Origin: Candidatus Phytoplasma mali
GTDB taxonomy: Bacteria > Bacillota_I > Bacilli_A > Acholeplasmatales > Acholeplasmataceae
Assembly (NCBI RefSeq): GCF_000026205.1
Contig: NC_011047.1
Coordinates: 310,001 to 374,000, forward strand
Direction of reading: 5' to 3'
Length of the DNA stretch: 64,000 nt
In this document: one piece after another, positions 9,180-18,505 of the stretch
Layout of the letters: each line of letters begins with the position of its first letter
How positions within the stretch are numbered: the stretch's first letter is position 1
The notes under the pieces: model-generated
The model's input: the letters and a program-made list of their open reading frames with translations, nothing else
Databases searched by the model: none
Told to the model about the DNA's origin: nothing
Program-made: the position numbers and the translations under genes

Positions 9180-9750
9180 AAAAATGATTATATAAACATG
9201 CGAAAAAAATATATTAATTAATTAATAACCATTTTATTGCCTTAATTTTTGGTATTAATAACATATAACCTACAAAAAAATAACACCTTTTTAAATTTAA
9301 TTAAAATAAAATTAAATTTAAGCTAAATTATTTATTAAAAAAATAAACATTTTAGCTTTTTTTATTTTCTAAATTGTTATTGAATTAAAAGTTTAATATT
9401 ATTATAAATTATAAAATAAATAAATCGTATTAATTTATATTTATGATTTAATCATATGTACAATTAATAAAAACAATTATTGTAACTATTTTATTTTTAT
9501 TTTTTTCACTTTAAAATTATTTTTTTGAGTTGGAAATAGTAAATGAAATTGAAGAATTTTATTTAAAACTAATTTGCTTAGATTTAAGATGTATATATAA
9601 GATATACCTTTTAATAATTTGTATTTAGAAATAAAAAAAAAGTCTAAATTTTGTAATACTTTTTAATTGATAATTTATAAAATTTTAATAATAAAAAAAA
9701 TATTTTTTTCAAATAATTAAACAATTTCTATTGGAAGGTAATTTTATAAA
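9180..9750. other. non-coding AT-rich gap
   Basis: 571 bases. It contains the terminator at 9320-9364 and a small GTATAT/ATATAC hairpin near 9590-9608. I see no coding frame. A weak AAGG lies 12 bases before the next ATG at 9751. Confidence 0.45.
9320..9364 (+). terminator. intrinsic terminator after the yqaJ-like gene
   Basis: AAGCTAAA (9320-9327) pairs with TTTAGCTT (9351-9358); the inner TATTTATT/AATAAACA extends the stem, and a T-run follows. Confidence 0.55.
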
Positions 9751-10311
9751 ATGAGAATAATACCGCATGAATTATATAAATATAGCCCTGATATTGCATT
9801 GTGCGCCTTAAGAAAAGAATTTGGAATGTATGATTATTGTTTAAATATGAATATTCGTAATCAAGGGATGCAATCTTTTTTAGATTTAGGAAGAGTTTAT
9901 TTTAATTTATTAATTAAAAAATGGGTAGAAGAAATGAAAAAACGTGAACATTATGTAAACACTTTTCATTTATTTTATTTTCAACAAGTAATTAATACTC
10001 AATTAATTTCGACAGATGTTTTTTTAATTTTGGAATGTTGTATTCAATGGGATATAAAAGATTTTAAACCTTATAATATTAATTTATCTTGGTATCAAAT
10101 AGTAATTAAAATTTTGAAAAAAAATAAAAAAACGATAAATAATTTTAATTTAGAAAATTATCATAAATTACTTCAATGGTATCAAAATTATTTTATGAAA
10201 ATAAATAAAAATGGAAAACTAAAACCTTATAAATTAAACATTTTTAAAGTAATTTTATTTTTTTCTGAATTTTTGAAAAATAATAAAATTTTATTATACA
10301 ATGATCAGTAG
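9751..10311 (+). CDS. hypothetical protein of an accessory region
   Basis: 186 aa, not recognised. There is no signal peptide or membrane helix, and the protein is rich in aromatic residues and Lys/Asn. The N-terminus MRIIPHELYKYSPDIALCAL and later VEEMKKREHYVN vaguely recall the opening of small pyrimidine-dimer-glycosylase-like (Pyr_excise, TIGR02328) proteins, but the central residues do not fit well, so no function is claimed. It lies between the yqaJ-like gene and an IS3 relic, and is followed about 90 bases later by a 14-bp hairpin. Codon use looks like that of the neighbours, which favours a real gene. Confidence 0.55.
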   Translation: MRIIPHELYKYSPDIALCALRKEFGMYDYCLNMNIRNQGMQSFLDLGRVYFNLLIKKWVEEMKKREHYVNTFHLFYFQQVINTQLISTDVFLILECCIQWDIKDFKPYNINLSWYQIVIKILKKNKKTINNFNLENYHKLLQWYQNYFMKINKNGKLKPYKLNIFKVILFFSEFLKNNKILLYNDQ

Positions 10312-10402
10312 ATAAAATAATCTTATTTTTTCTAATTTATTATTATTATTTATTTTAAATGTATTTTTGACGTCTTTTAAATTTATAAAATAGAGAAGAA
10401 AG

Positions 10403-10454
10403 AAAAAATATAACTTCTAATAAATTTTTTTATTAAAAAAGTTATATTTTTTTC
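10403..10454 (+). terminator. hairpin/terminator after the 9751 gene
   Basis: AAAAAATATAACTT (10403-10416) is an exact inverted match to AAGTTATATTTTTT (10439-10452), then more T. Because both ends are A/T runs it may work on both strands. Confidence 0.55.
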
Positions 10455-10729
10455 TGTTTAATTATTTATGATTTAAAAAATCTTTTATTGAAATTAATTT
10501 GAAAATAACTAAAAAAATTATTTTTTCAAATTTTTATTAAAACTAAATTAATTATTGTTTTTCTGTTTAAAATTTAAAAACAAAAAAATTAATTAATGTT
10601 TATATTGCATTTAATATATTTTTTTTTATTTTTTTAAACTCATTTTAATATTTAATAACATAAAAAATTATAATAATTTTAAATTTACTATCAAAATAGA
10701 TTGTATTTTAAATAAAACATTTTTAAGTT

Positions 10730-11120
10730 GAAAAGTTTCTTGGGGATAATAATTTAAATATTGGTGGGAACTTATACTGGTTATAATACTGAATAAAGTT
10801 ATTAATCATGTTTATAATTTCTTTTGGTAACAAACAATTGTTGAATCATTTTGAAGTTTTAAATTTTTAAGCTGCCCTAAGAAATATATAAAAGGGAATT
10901 ATGGATGAGACCTAGATTTATTGGATTAACAACATTAGACTGGATTTTTTTGTTTAAGTTGTAGGGTATTTGATTGATGTTGTTGATAATTAATTTGATT
11001 ACTGTTTGGTTAGCAATTTGAAAAATTACAATTTCTCAATTATATAAATCCATAATTGCCAATAAATAAAGGTTATTTGTTAAATAGGTGATATCGGTAT
11101 TAATAATTTTTGATAAAGTT
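10730..11120 (-). pseudogene. IS3-family (IS150 group) transposase OrfB relic
   Basis: Reading the minus strand, broken frames give integrase-core pieces in the right order: NTDITYLTNNLYLLAIMDLY (first Asp of the DDE triad), then EIVIFQIANQTV, then GLIHNSLLYIS in place of the usual H-S-D-x-G-x-Q-Y-T-S (second Asp gone), and finally FIQYYNQYKFPPIF and LLSPRNF near the end. Several stops and small frameshifts interrupt it. No flanking pair of terminal repeats could be matched with confidence. Confidence 0.7.
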
Positions 11121-11499
11121 AATTGTTAATGTTAATTTAAATAAAAATCTTATCTAATTTTAATAATTTTTTTTTAATTGACCTAAAACAGTTATCAAAC
11201 TGTTTGAACTTTCCAATAAACTAATGAAGATTTACATTACATTTTTCTTGAAAATTTTGAATTTAATCTAGTAATTAATTGAATCCAATAAAGATGTAGA
11301 AATAAAATTAAACAAACAAATAACTAATTTTATGCAAATCATTATTACCAAATTATTTATTATTTTTATAATAATAACTCTTTAAAATGTTTTGTCAATG
11401 ATAATGGATAAAATTGAAAATATTTATATGTTTTTTTGATAAAAATTTCAAATAAATTGCATAAAAATATAAATAATATTTTTTTATAATTTAAAAATA

Positions 11500-11524
11500 A
11501 AAAAAAAATCACTAAAAGTGATTT
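11500..11524 (-). terminator. terminator-like hairpin on the minus strand
   Basis: AAATCACT (11506-11513), a three-base loop and AGTGATTT (11517-11524); on the minus strand a T-run follows immediately. It would terminate transcripts of the fragment at 11787-11912. Confidence 0.5.
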
Positions 11525-11786
11525 CGAATATAAAGATAAAAAAAATAAAATATTATTTATATTTTTATGATGAATGTTTGATAGTAATTTTTTTAATTTT
11601 TGTTACGTTATTATAATTATTTTTTAAGTTTTTTTTAAAATTTTATAACTCAATATTTATCTTTTCATTTATTTCTTCTTTATTTTTAAAAGAAATTTGA
11701 TTTTTTATTATGTTATTAGTTATTTTTTAGCTTTTTTATTACATCATAAAATTCTTAATTAATAATATAAAAAATTTTTTAAATAA

Positions 11787-11912
11787 TTAACGTTGATTTT
11801 GTTTTTTATTTAACTTTGTAGAATGTAAAAAATTATGTTTATCATAACTAATTGGATAACAACCATTTTTAATTCTAATAAATAAAAAACATTCAATCTT
11901 GGTTAATTTCAT
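11787..11912 (-). pseudogene. 41-codon gene fragment, unknown
   Basis: A short open frame (MKLTKIECFLFIRIKNGCY then PISYDKHNFLHSTKL) reads like real protein rather than random A/T sequence, with Cys, His and Gly in a sensible context. It is too short to identify. It is probably a remnant of a mobile-element gene, since it lies between an IS3 relic and a terminal-repeat-like end. Confidence 0.3.
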
Positions 11913-12159
11913 AATAAAAATATTCAATTCGTTAGAATAAAATTTATCAAAACAATCTTAAAATACAATGCATTGGTGTTTTTTATTTTGAAAATTGTAT
12001 AAAGGGTTTAAATATAAAAAAAATTATTAAACAAATTGAAAATAATTATTAATTTTTTGATTAACAAAATGAATTAATTAAATTTTTTAATTTAATTTTT
12101 ATTTTGCATTTTTATTTTATTAATTTATATAAAAAATTTATTTTATTTTTTTTATTTTT

Positions 12160-12186
12160 GGTAACGAAAAAAATTGGGTTACTGCA
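12160..12186. repeat. IS3-like terminal repeat end (solo)
   Basis: The block ends with GGGTTACTGCA, similar to the ...GGTCCACTGCA terminus of the inverted repeat at 20756. IS3-group elements end in TG...CA. It lies upstream, with respect to the minus strand, of the transposase relic and may be that element's 5' end. Confidence 0.35.
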
Positions 12187-12261
12187 CACTCTAGTTGTCT
12201 CACAATGTAAAAAAATATTTTCAATATTTAATTTATTTTTATTAATTTATTCAAAATATAT

Positions 12262-12311
12262 TTATATCATAAATTCAAATTTAAAAAAATGAAATTTAAA
12301 TTTATGATATA
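12262..12311. repeat. long hairpin upstream of ychF
   Basis: A 19-base arm beginning ATATCATAAATT is repeated in inverted form with one mismatch, ending AATTTATGATAT, around a short A-rich loop. It lies about 130 bases before ychF. It could be a terminator closing the accessory region or part of the ychF leader. Confidence 0.55.
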
Positions 12312-12436
12312 ATTTATATTAAATAAATAGTTATATTTTTTTTGAAAATTGTGTTATTTAAAAAATATTAATTTTTTTCGATAAAATTACATTTATATTA
12401 TTTTAAATTGAATTATTTCAGGAGAATTTTAAAAGA

Positions 12437-13534
12437 ATGAAAGTAGGAATTGTAGGATTACCTAATGTTGGAAAATCTACCTTATTTAATGCTTTAACTA
12501 AAATGTCCGCATTAGAAGCTAATTATCCTTTTGCAACTATTGAACCCAATACAGGAGTTGTTAATGTATTTGATTATAGATTACATTCATTAGCTAAGAT
12601 TTTTAATTCAAAAAAAATTATTTTTACTACTATTGAGTTTATAGATATTGCAGGTTTAGTTGAGGGTGCTTCCAAGGGGGAAGGGTTGGGCAATCAATTT
12701 TTAAATCATATTAGAAATGTAGATGCTATTTGTCACATTGTTAAATGTTTTGATAATGATAATATTTTGCACGTTAGAGAAAAAATTGATCCTATTAAAG
12801 AAATTGATATTATTAATACTGAATTAGTTTTAGCGGATTTAGAACAAATAGAAAAGCGTTTATTAAAGATTAAAAAAAAAGGTGAAAAATTAAAAAATAA
12901 AGATATTTTATTAGAAATAGATTTATTATACAAAATTAAAAAATTTATAGAAAAAGGACAAAAAATTAATGATTCACTTTTTAATTTGGAAGAAAATAAA
13001 ATAATTAAAAATTTTAATTTATTATCTTTTAAACCTATGCTTTATTTAGCTAATATTGAAGAAAATAATTTACAACATTTTCAAAATAGTGATTTATTTA
13101 AAAAAGTTTTATTTTATACTCAAAAAGAAAAAAGAAAATTAGTTCCTATTTGTGTTAAATTTGAAAAAGAACTTTCTTTATTAAACCAAGAGGAACAAGA
13201 TTATTTTTTAAAAATTTATAACTTGAAACAATCTTCTCTTCAAACAGTTATTCAACAAAGTTATGATTTATTAAAATTAAAAACTTATTTAACAGCTGGA
13301 CCACAAGAAATAAAAGCTTGGTCTTTTATAAAAGGTATGACTGCTCCCGAATGCGCTAATATTATTCACACTGATTTCAAGAGAGGTTTTATTAAAGCTG
13401 AAGTTATTTCTTATAAAGAATTAATTAAATATGAAACATTTCAAAATGCCAAAAATAAAGGTAAAGTTCGATTAGAAGGTAAGGAATATATAGTTCAAGA
13501 TGGTGATATAATTACTTTTCATTTTAATGTTTGA
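12437..13534 (+). CDS. ychF: redox-regulated ATPase/GTPase YchF (OLA1)
   Basis: 365 aa, the usual length. The P-loop is GIVGLPNVGKSTLFNA and switch II is FIDIAGLVEGASKGEGLG. The usual N-K-x-D is replaced by the YchF-type N-x-x-E in YLANIEEN, which gives ATP preference. The C-terminal TGS domain ends RLEGKEYIVQDGDIITFHF. The start has an ideal AGGAG upstream. The gene ends in TGA, evidence that TGA is a stop in this organism. Confidence 0.95.
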   Translation: MKVGIVGLPNVGKSTLFNALTKMSALEANYPFATIEPNTGVVNVFDYRLHSLAKIFNSKKIIFTTIEFIDIAGLVEGASKGEGLGNQFLNHIRNVDAICHIVKCFDNDNILHVREKIDPIKEIDIINTELVLADLEQIEKRLLKIKKKGEKLKNKDILLEIDLLYKIKKFIEKGQKINDSLFNLEENKIIKNFNLLSFKPMLYLANIEENNLQHFQNSDLFKKVLFYTQKEKRKLVPICVKFEKELSLLNQEEQDYFLKIYNLKQSSLQTVIQQSYDLLKLKTYLTAGPQEIKAWSFIKGMTAPECANIIHTDFKRGFIKAEVISYKELIKYETFQNAKNKGKVRLEGKEYIVQDGDIITFHFNV

Positions 13535-13581
13535 TTAATTTTAAAATGTTTGAAAAATAAATTTAAGGAAATTATTTTACT

Positions 13582-16320
13582 ATGGATTATAAAAAAACTT
13601 TATTATTACCAAAAACAGATTTTCCTATGAGAGGGAATTTAGGTATTAATGAAATTAACATTCAAAAAAAATGGGAACAAATTAATTTATATTCGAAAGT
13701 TTTAGAAAAAAATAAAAATAATAATAATTTTTGTTTACATGATGGTCCTCCTTATGCTAATGGTAATATTCATATAGGACATGCTTTAAATAAGATTTTA
13801 AAAGATTTTATTTTACGTTTTAAAACTATGAATGGATATAAAACAGTTTATATTCCAGGTTGGGATACGCATGGCCTTCCTATTGAAATTGCTGTTTCTA
13901 AAAAAATTAACAAAAACGATTACTCTAAGGCAGATTTTATACAAGAATGTAAAAATTTTGCTATACATTATATTGAAAAACAAAAAAAACAGTTTAAAAG
14001 ATTAGGTATTTTAGGTGAATGGCAAAACCCTTATGTAACTTTAGATAATGTTTATGTATCTGAACAGATTAAATTTTTTGGTGAAATGGTAAAAAATAAT
14101 TTAATTTTTAAAGATTTTAAACCTGTTTATTATTCGCCAACCCTAGAATCTGTTTTATCTGAGGCCGAAATTGAGTATTATGATGTACAATCTATTTCTA
14201 TTTTTGTATCTTTTAAAATATTTTTAAATTTTAAAGATAGTGATCAAAAATTTTGGCAACATTCTGAGTTATTAATTTGGACTACAACTCCTTGGACATT
14301 GCCTGCTAATGTAGCTGTAGCTGTTAATCCTCAGGCTGATTATAATTTAATTAAAATAGATAATAAAAAATATTTAGTAGGAGTAAAAAATTTAAATTAT
14401 TTAAAAAAAATTTTTAATTGGAATGATAATATCGAAATAATAAAAATTTTTAAAGGAATTGAATTAGAAAATTTACAATATCAAAATCCCACTGTACAAA
14501 GATATAGCAAAATTATTTTAGGAGAATATGTCTCAGAAACTGAAGGAACTGGATTAGTTCATATTGCAACCGCTCACGGTCTTGAAGATTATTTAGTTGG
14601 TAAAAAATATAATTTACCAATTATTTGTAGTGTTGATGAAAAAGGTTTTATGACTAAAGCAACTGAAAAATATCAAGGTATTTATTATCAAAAAGCTAAT
14701 TCATTAATTATTGAAGATTTAAAAAAAATAGGTTTATTATTAAAAGAACAAAAAATTTATCATAATTATCCTCATGATGGCCGTACTAAAAAACCAGTAA
14801 TTTTTTTAGCTATTCAACAATGGTTTATTTCCATTGAAAAAATTAAAAAAAAATTATTATCTGAAATTAAAAAAGTTCATTGGTTTCCTAGTTGGGGTGA
14901 AATGAAAATGCATAATATGATTGCAGAACGTAAAGATTGGGCAATCAGTAGACAAAGAGTTTGGGGTGTACCCATTCCTATTTTTTATGATGAAAATAAT
15001 ATTCCTATTTTAGATATTGATGTAATTAATCACGTAGCTTCTTTGTTTTCAAAATATGGTTCAGAAATTTGGTACAAATGGGGAATAAAAGATTTATTAC
15101 CTGAAGAATATGTTAAAAATCAAAAATTCATTCATTTATTTACTAAAGAAACTGATATTATGGATGTTTGGTTTGATTCGGGTTCTTCTTTTAATATTTT
15201 AAAACTTAAAAATCAAAATTTTCCAGCAGATATTTATTTAGAAGGAGCAGATCAATATAGAGGATGGTTTAATTCTTCTTTAATTATTTCTACAGCTGTT
15301 TATAATCATTCTCCTTACAAACAAGTTATTACTCACGGATTTGTTTTAGATGGTAAAGGTCAAAAAATGAGTAAATCTTTAGGAAATATAATTGACCCTT
15401 TAAAAATTATTCAAAAAAAAGGTGCAGATATTTTAAGGTTATGGATTGCTACCACTAATTATAATATTGATGTTCGAGTGGATGAAAATATTTTGAAACA
15501 AACAGAAGAAATATATCGCAAAATAAGAAATACTTTTCGTTTTATGTTGGGTAATTTAAATAATTTTATTCCTGAAAAACATTATTTAACTTTTTATGAA
15601 AGAAAACCAATTCATCAAGTTATTATTATTAAATTTAATAAAATTTTAGAAGCAAGTTTAGAAGCTTATGAAAAATTTCAATTTGAAAAAGCAGTTCGTT
15701 ATATTCATGTTTTTTTGAATAATGAAATTAGCGCTTTTTATCTTGATTTTGCTAAGGATATTTTATATATTGAAAAAGAAAATAATTTAGAAAGAAGAAT
15801 GATACAATCAACTATTTATGATGTTTTGCTAGATAATTTAAAAATTTTGACACCAATTATTCCTCATACCACATCAGAAGCTTATCAATCTTTATCTTTT
15901 TTACAAAAAAAAGAAGATATTTATTTAGAATTAATGCCAAAAATTAAAAAATTTAAAAATATCAATAATATTGAAAAATCTTATGAAATTTTTTGTTCTT
16001 TAAAAGAAATGGTTTTTAAACACTTGGAAAAATCAATAAAAGGTAAGATTATTAATAATTCATTACAAGCAAAATTATTATTAGAATTAACAGATGAATA
16101 TTTATTAGCTTTAAAAATATTAAAAATTGAAAATAATTTGCATCAATTGTTTATAGTTTCACAAATTAATATTAAACCTTCATTATATGATGTTAATATT
16201 CAAGTTTCTAAAGCTTTAGGAAATATATGTCCTAGATGTTGGAATATTATATATGATAAAAAAAACATTGATGATTTATGTATTCGTTGTTATGAAAATG
16301 TTAATGATAAATTATATTAG
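13582..16320 (+). CDS. ileS: isoleucyl-tRNA synthetase
   Basis: 912 aa, a standard bacterial class I enzyme. HIGH motif: DGPPYANGNIHIGHALNKI. The CP1 editing domain contains WTTTPWTLPANVAVAV. KMSKS motif: GKGQKMSKSLGN. The C-terminal zinc finger is CPRCWN...CIRC. It follows ychF by 47 bases with AAGGAAAT before the ATG. Confidence 0.96.
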   Translation: MDYKKTLLLPKTDFPMRGNLGINEINIQKKWEQINLYSKVLEKNKNNNNFCLHDGPPYANGNIHIGHALNKILKDFILRFKTMNGYKTVYIPGWDTHGLPIEIAVSKKINKNDYSKADFIQECKNFAIHYIEKQKKQFKRLGILGEWQNPYVTLDNVYVSEQIKFFGEMVKNNLIFKDFKPVYYSPTLESVLSEAEIEYYDVQSISIFVSFKIFLNFKDSDQKFWQHSELLIWTTTPWTLPANVAVAVNPQADYNLIKIDNKKYLVGVKNLNYLKKIFNWNDNIEIIKIFKGIELENLQYQNPTVQRYSKIILGEYVSETEGTGLVHIATAHGLEDYLVGKKYNLPIICSVDEKGFMTKATEKYQGIYYQKANSLIIEDLKKIGLLLKEQKIYHNYPHDGRTKKPVIFLAIQQWFISIEKIKKKLLSEIKKVHWFPSWGEMKMHNMIAERKDWAISRQRVWGVPIPIFYDENNIPILDIDVINHVASLFSKYGSEIWYKWGIKDLLPEEYVKNQKFIHLFTKETDIMDVWFDSGSSFNILKLKNQNFPADIYLEGADQYRGWFNSSLIISTAVYNHSPYKQVITHGFVLDGKGQKMSKSLGNIIDPLKIIQKKGADILRLWIATTNYNIDVRVDENILKQTEEIYRKIRNTFRFMLGNLNNFIPEKHYLTFYERKPIHQVIIIKFNKILEASLEAYEKFQFEKAVRYIHVFLNNEISAFYLDFAKDILYIEKENNLERRMIQSTIYDVLLDNLKILTPIIPHTTSEAYQSLSFLQKKEDIYLELMPKIKKFKNINNIEKSYEIFCSLKEMVFKHLEKSIKGKIINNSLQAKLLLELTDEYLLALKILKIENNLHQLFIVSQINIKPSLYDVNIQVSKALGNICPRCWNIIYDKKNIDDLCIRCYENVNDKLY

Positions 16321-16373
16321 AAAGTTGAAAATATAAATTCAAAATAAAAGATTTTAAAATTATTTTAATTACT

Positions 16374-17078
16374 ATGATTTGTTGTTGTTTTTTTGGTTAT
16401 TTTAGTGTTTGTTTTTTTGGCCCCCAATATAAATGTGTTATTTATACTTCTGGTATTTATGGAGTTTCTGATGCAGTTTCTAGATTTTTTATTAAAATAG
16501 GATTTTTACAAGAAAACAATAAAGATTATTTTGCTTCTTTTCTTTATATATTGGTAAATTTTTTATTGTTTTTATTCATAGCTTTTCCAAAATTAGATAA
16601 AAATTTTAATATTAATTCTATTTTTTCTATTGTTTTTCTTTCTCTTTTTGTTTCTTTTTTTTCTTTTCATATTGTAAAGAACCCAAACAATGAAGGTTTT
16701 TTTGCTCAAAGTAAAAATTTTTTTGGTATTTTTGATACAGAATCAATAGAACTTAAAAAAAATATTCTAAGAGCTTTTTTATCGGGAATTTTAATTTCTA
16801 TTTGTTTAATTATTCCTATTAAAATTGGTAGTTCTACAGGTGGTATAGATATTATAGCTAAATATTTATTTATTTATAAAAATAAAGATATTAGTTTAGT
16901 TATTATTATTTTTAATTATAGTATTTCGTTTTTTTTTGTTTTAATAAATTTTTTTTTAAATCCATCAGAAAATTTTAATATAAATAGTATTTTATTAAGT
17001 AATTTAAAAATGATTTCTTTTTCTATTACTACTTATTTTTTAAATCCTAGTAATAAAAAAATTTTTATAAAAAAATAA
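16374..17078 (+). CDS. YitT-like integral membrane protein, shortened
   Basis: 234 aa with five or six hydrophobic helices. The block IGSSTGGIDIIAKYLFIYKN is the YitT/DUF161 signature, and GIYGVSDAVSRFF resembles the first repeat. YitT proteins are ~280 aa with a C-terminal DUF2179 domain, which is absent here, and the N-terminus is short. There is no good Shine-Dalgarno before the ATG and an in-frame stop precedes it. Function of the family is not established; a transport role is inference. Confidence 0.7.
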   Translation: MICCCFFGYFSVCFFGPQYKCVIYTSGIYGVSDAVSRFFIKIGFLQENNKDYFASFLYILVNFLLFLFIAFPKLDKNFNINSIFSIVFLSLFVSFFSFHIVKNPNNEGFFAQSKNFFGIFDTESIELKKNILRAFLSGILISICLIIPIKIGSSTGGIDIIAKYLFIYKNKDISLVIIIFNYSISFFFVLINFFLNPSENFNINSILLSNLKMISFSITTYFLNPSNKKIFIKK

Positions 17079-17147
17079 AATTATATATTTTTTTTATATT
17101 ATTTATTAGTTAATTATTGTAAATTATTCAAAAAGTAAGGAATTTTA

Positions 17148-18122
17148 ATGATTTCATCTCCGCTTAATTTGACAATTGTTAATCAAAAATTTTTTTTAGA
17201 AAAAAAAATTAAATTTTTAGTTCAACAAAGTAAAAAAAAAAATATTCATTGTATTTTTTATAATTCAGAACAAAATAATTTATATAATTTAGAACAAGAA
17301 TTGAAGACAACTAATTTTTTTTCTACTAAAAAAATAATTATTATAAAAAAAAGTAATTTGTTATTTGAATCAATTACTATAAAAAATAATTTTTTGTTTA
17401 ATTATTTTAAAAATCCACGTTTGGATGTAATACTTTATTTTTTTAGTAAAAATTTTAATTTTAGTTTAGATATAAAAAATATTTTAAATAAATATTTTAA
17501 AATTAATGAAATTCCTATTTTACAAAAAAAAGATTTTTTTATTTATGTTAAGAAAAAATTGAAAAAAAAAGGATTAGATATTTCTGATAAAATTATTATT
17601 AGTTTGATTGAAAAAACTAATTATAATTTATTTTTTTTAGAAGAAGAAATTAAAAAAATTCAAATTTATAGTTATTATGAACCCAAAATTAATAAAAATA
17701 TTTTAGAAAATTTGGTTTTTTCTGATTTTGAATATTATATTTTTAAATTAATTAATTATTTTTTAAATAATAAAATATCATCTGCACATAATATATTAAA
17801 ATATTTAATACAAAATAAAGAAGATGTTTATTATATTATTAATCAAATGTTTATTAAATTAAAACAATTAATTATAGTTCAAGATTTATTATTAAAAAAA
17901 CATAATCAATCGCAAATTTCCTCTATTTTAAATTTTTCTCCAGGAAAGGTTTATTTTTTAATAAAAGAAACTTATTTATTTTCAATTAATCAAATCACTC
18001 ATTTATTTATGAATTTATTAGAATTAAAATATTTAATTAAAACTAATCAGATAGATTCTAATATAGGGTTGGAGATTTTTATGATTAATATTTGTTTCAA
18101 TCGAAGTGTTCCAAAACCTTAG
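17148..18122 (+). CDS. holA: DNA polymerase III delta subunit (clamp-loader)
   Basis: 324 aa, the expected length. The N-terminal domain has the delta pattern (FLEKKIKFLVQQSKK, then FFSTKKIIIIKKSNLLF in place of the L-x-F-x-x-x-R-x-V-V-V-x-x motif). The middle and C-terminal helices end LMNLLELKYLIKTNQID. Delta opens the sliding clamp. AAGGAATTTT precedes the ATG. It is the last gene before the accessory island; a strong terminator follows. Confidence 0.85.
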   Translation: MISSPLNLTIVNQKFFLEKKIKFLVQQSKKKNIHCIFYNSEQNNLYNLEQELKTTNFFSTKKIIIIKKSNLLFESITIKNNFLFNYFKNPRLDVILYFFSKNFNFSLDIKNILNKYFKINEIPILQKKDFFIYVKKKLKKKGLDISDKIIISLIEKTNYNLFFLEEEIKKIQIYSYYEPKINKNILENLVFSDFEYYIFKLINYFLNNKISSAHNILKYLIQNKEDVYYIINQMFIKLKQLIIVQDLLLKKHNQSQISSILNFSPGKVYFLIKETYLFSINQITHLFMNLLELKYLIKTNQIDSNIGLEIFMINICFNRSVPKP

Positions 18123-18153
18123 ATTTTTTTAAAATTAAATAATTTAACTATTT

Positions 18154-18181
18154 AGATCGATATTTATATCGATCTTTTTTT
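18154..18181 (+). terminator. intrinsic terminator after holA
   Basis: AGATCGATA, loop TTTA, TATCGATCT, then seven T. Perfect 9-bp stem. Confidence 0.85.
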
Positions 18182-18193
18182 GTTTTAAAAAGT

Positions 18194-18385
18194 CTAAAAA
18201 AATGCAACACTTCGAATTTTGTTATCTGAAGTTAAATGACAACAAGTTGGGTTTTGGCCTTGATGGATGGAACAAGGAAAACGATATTTGGGGTTAAAGT
18301 TTGGTGGTATTATATTTAATTTTTTTAATAAAACTGACATAGGGAAATAGGTTTGGATGTGTTTTATTTTATCTTGAAAATTCAT
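18194..18385 (-). pseudogene. dnaG: DnaG primase stump (CHC2 zinc-finger N-terminus), truncated
   Basis: 63 codons with a good AAGGAG before the ATG. The sequence FPCSIHQGQNPT matches the start of the CHC2 zinc finger (C-P-x-H-x-E-x-x-P-S). Counting from the His, the two remaining Cys ligands expected at +18 and +21 are Ser and Phe (KIRSVAFF), and a stop follows at once. The primase catalytic domain is missing. dnaG is a typical PMU gene, so this marks the edge of a degraded PMU-like island, 70 bases after holA. It cannot make a working primase. Confidence 0.7.
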
Positions 18386-18427
18386 TGATGAAGCTCCTTA
18401 ATTTATTGTATTATTGTTGTTTATAAA

Positions 18428-18497
18428 CAAAAAAAGCCACTTTTGAAAGTGGCTGGGGGAAAATGGGTATAAAAAAGACCTTCAAATTGAAGGTCTT
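18428..18497 (-). terminator. tandem terminators of the nuclease operon
   Basis: Two hairpins in a row on the minus strand: AAGACCTTC...GAAGGTCTT (18475-18497) with a T-run, then AGCCACTTT...AAAGTGGCT (18435-18454) with seven T. They close the Panacea-nuclease transcript before the dnaG stump. Confidence 0.75.
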
Positions 18498-18505
18498 AAT
18501 TTGTT

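Larger units (their letters stand above)
10312..12436. other. 2.1-kb region of decayed mobile DNA
   Basis: No intact gene of convincing quality. It holds the terminator at 10403, an IS3-type transposase relic on the minus strand (about 10730-11120), a 41-codon minus-strand fragment (11787-11912) with a terminator-like hairpin downstream, an IS3-like terminal repeat ending near 12186, and a long hairpin at 12262-12311 before ychF. The rest is A/T-rich sequence with frequent stops. Confidence 0.6.

Noticed and set aside
12104-12292. 62-codon hydrophobic ORF upstream of ychF
   Set aside because: It runs through an IS3-like terminal repeat and one arm of a long hairpin, has no Shine-Dalgarno, and its hydrophobicity comes from T-rich sequence.
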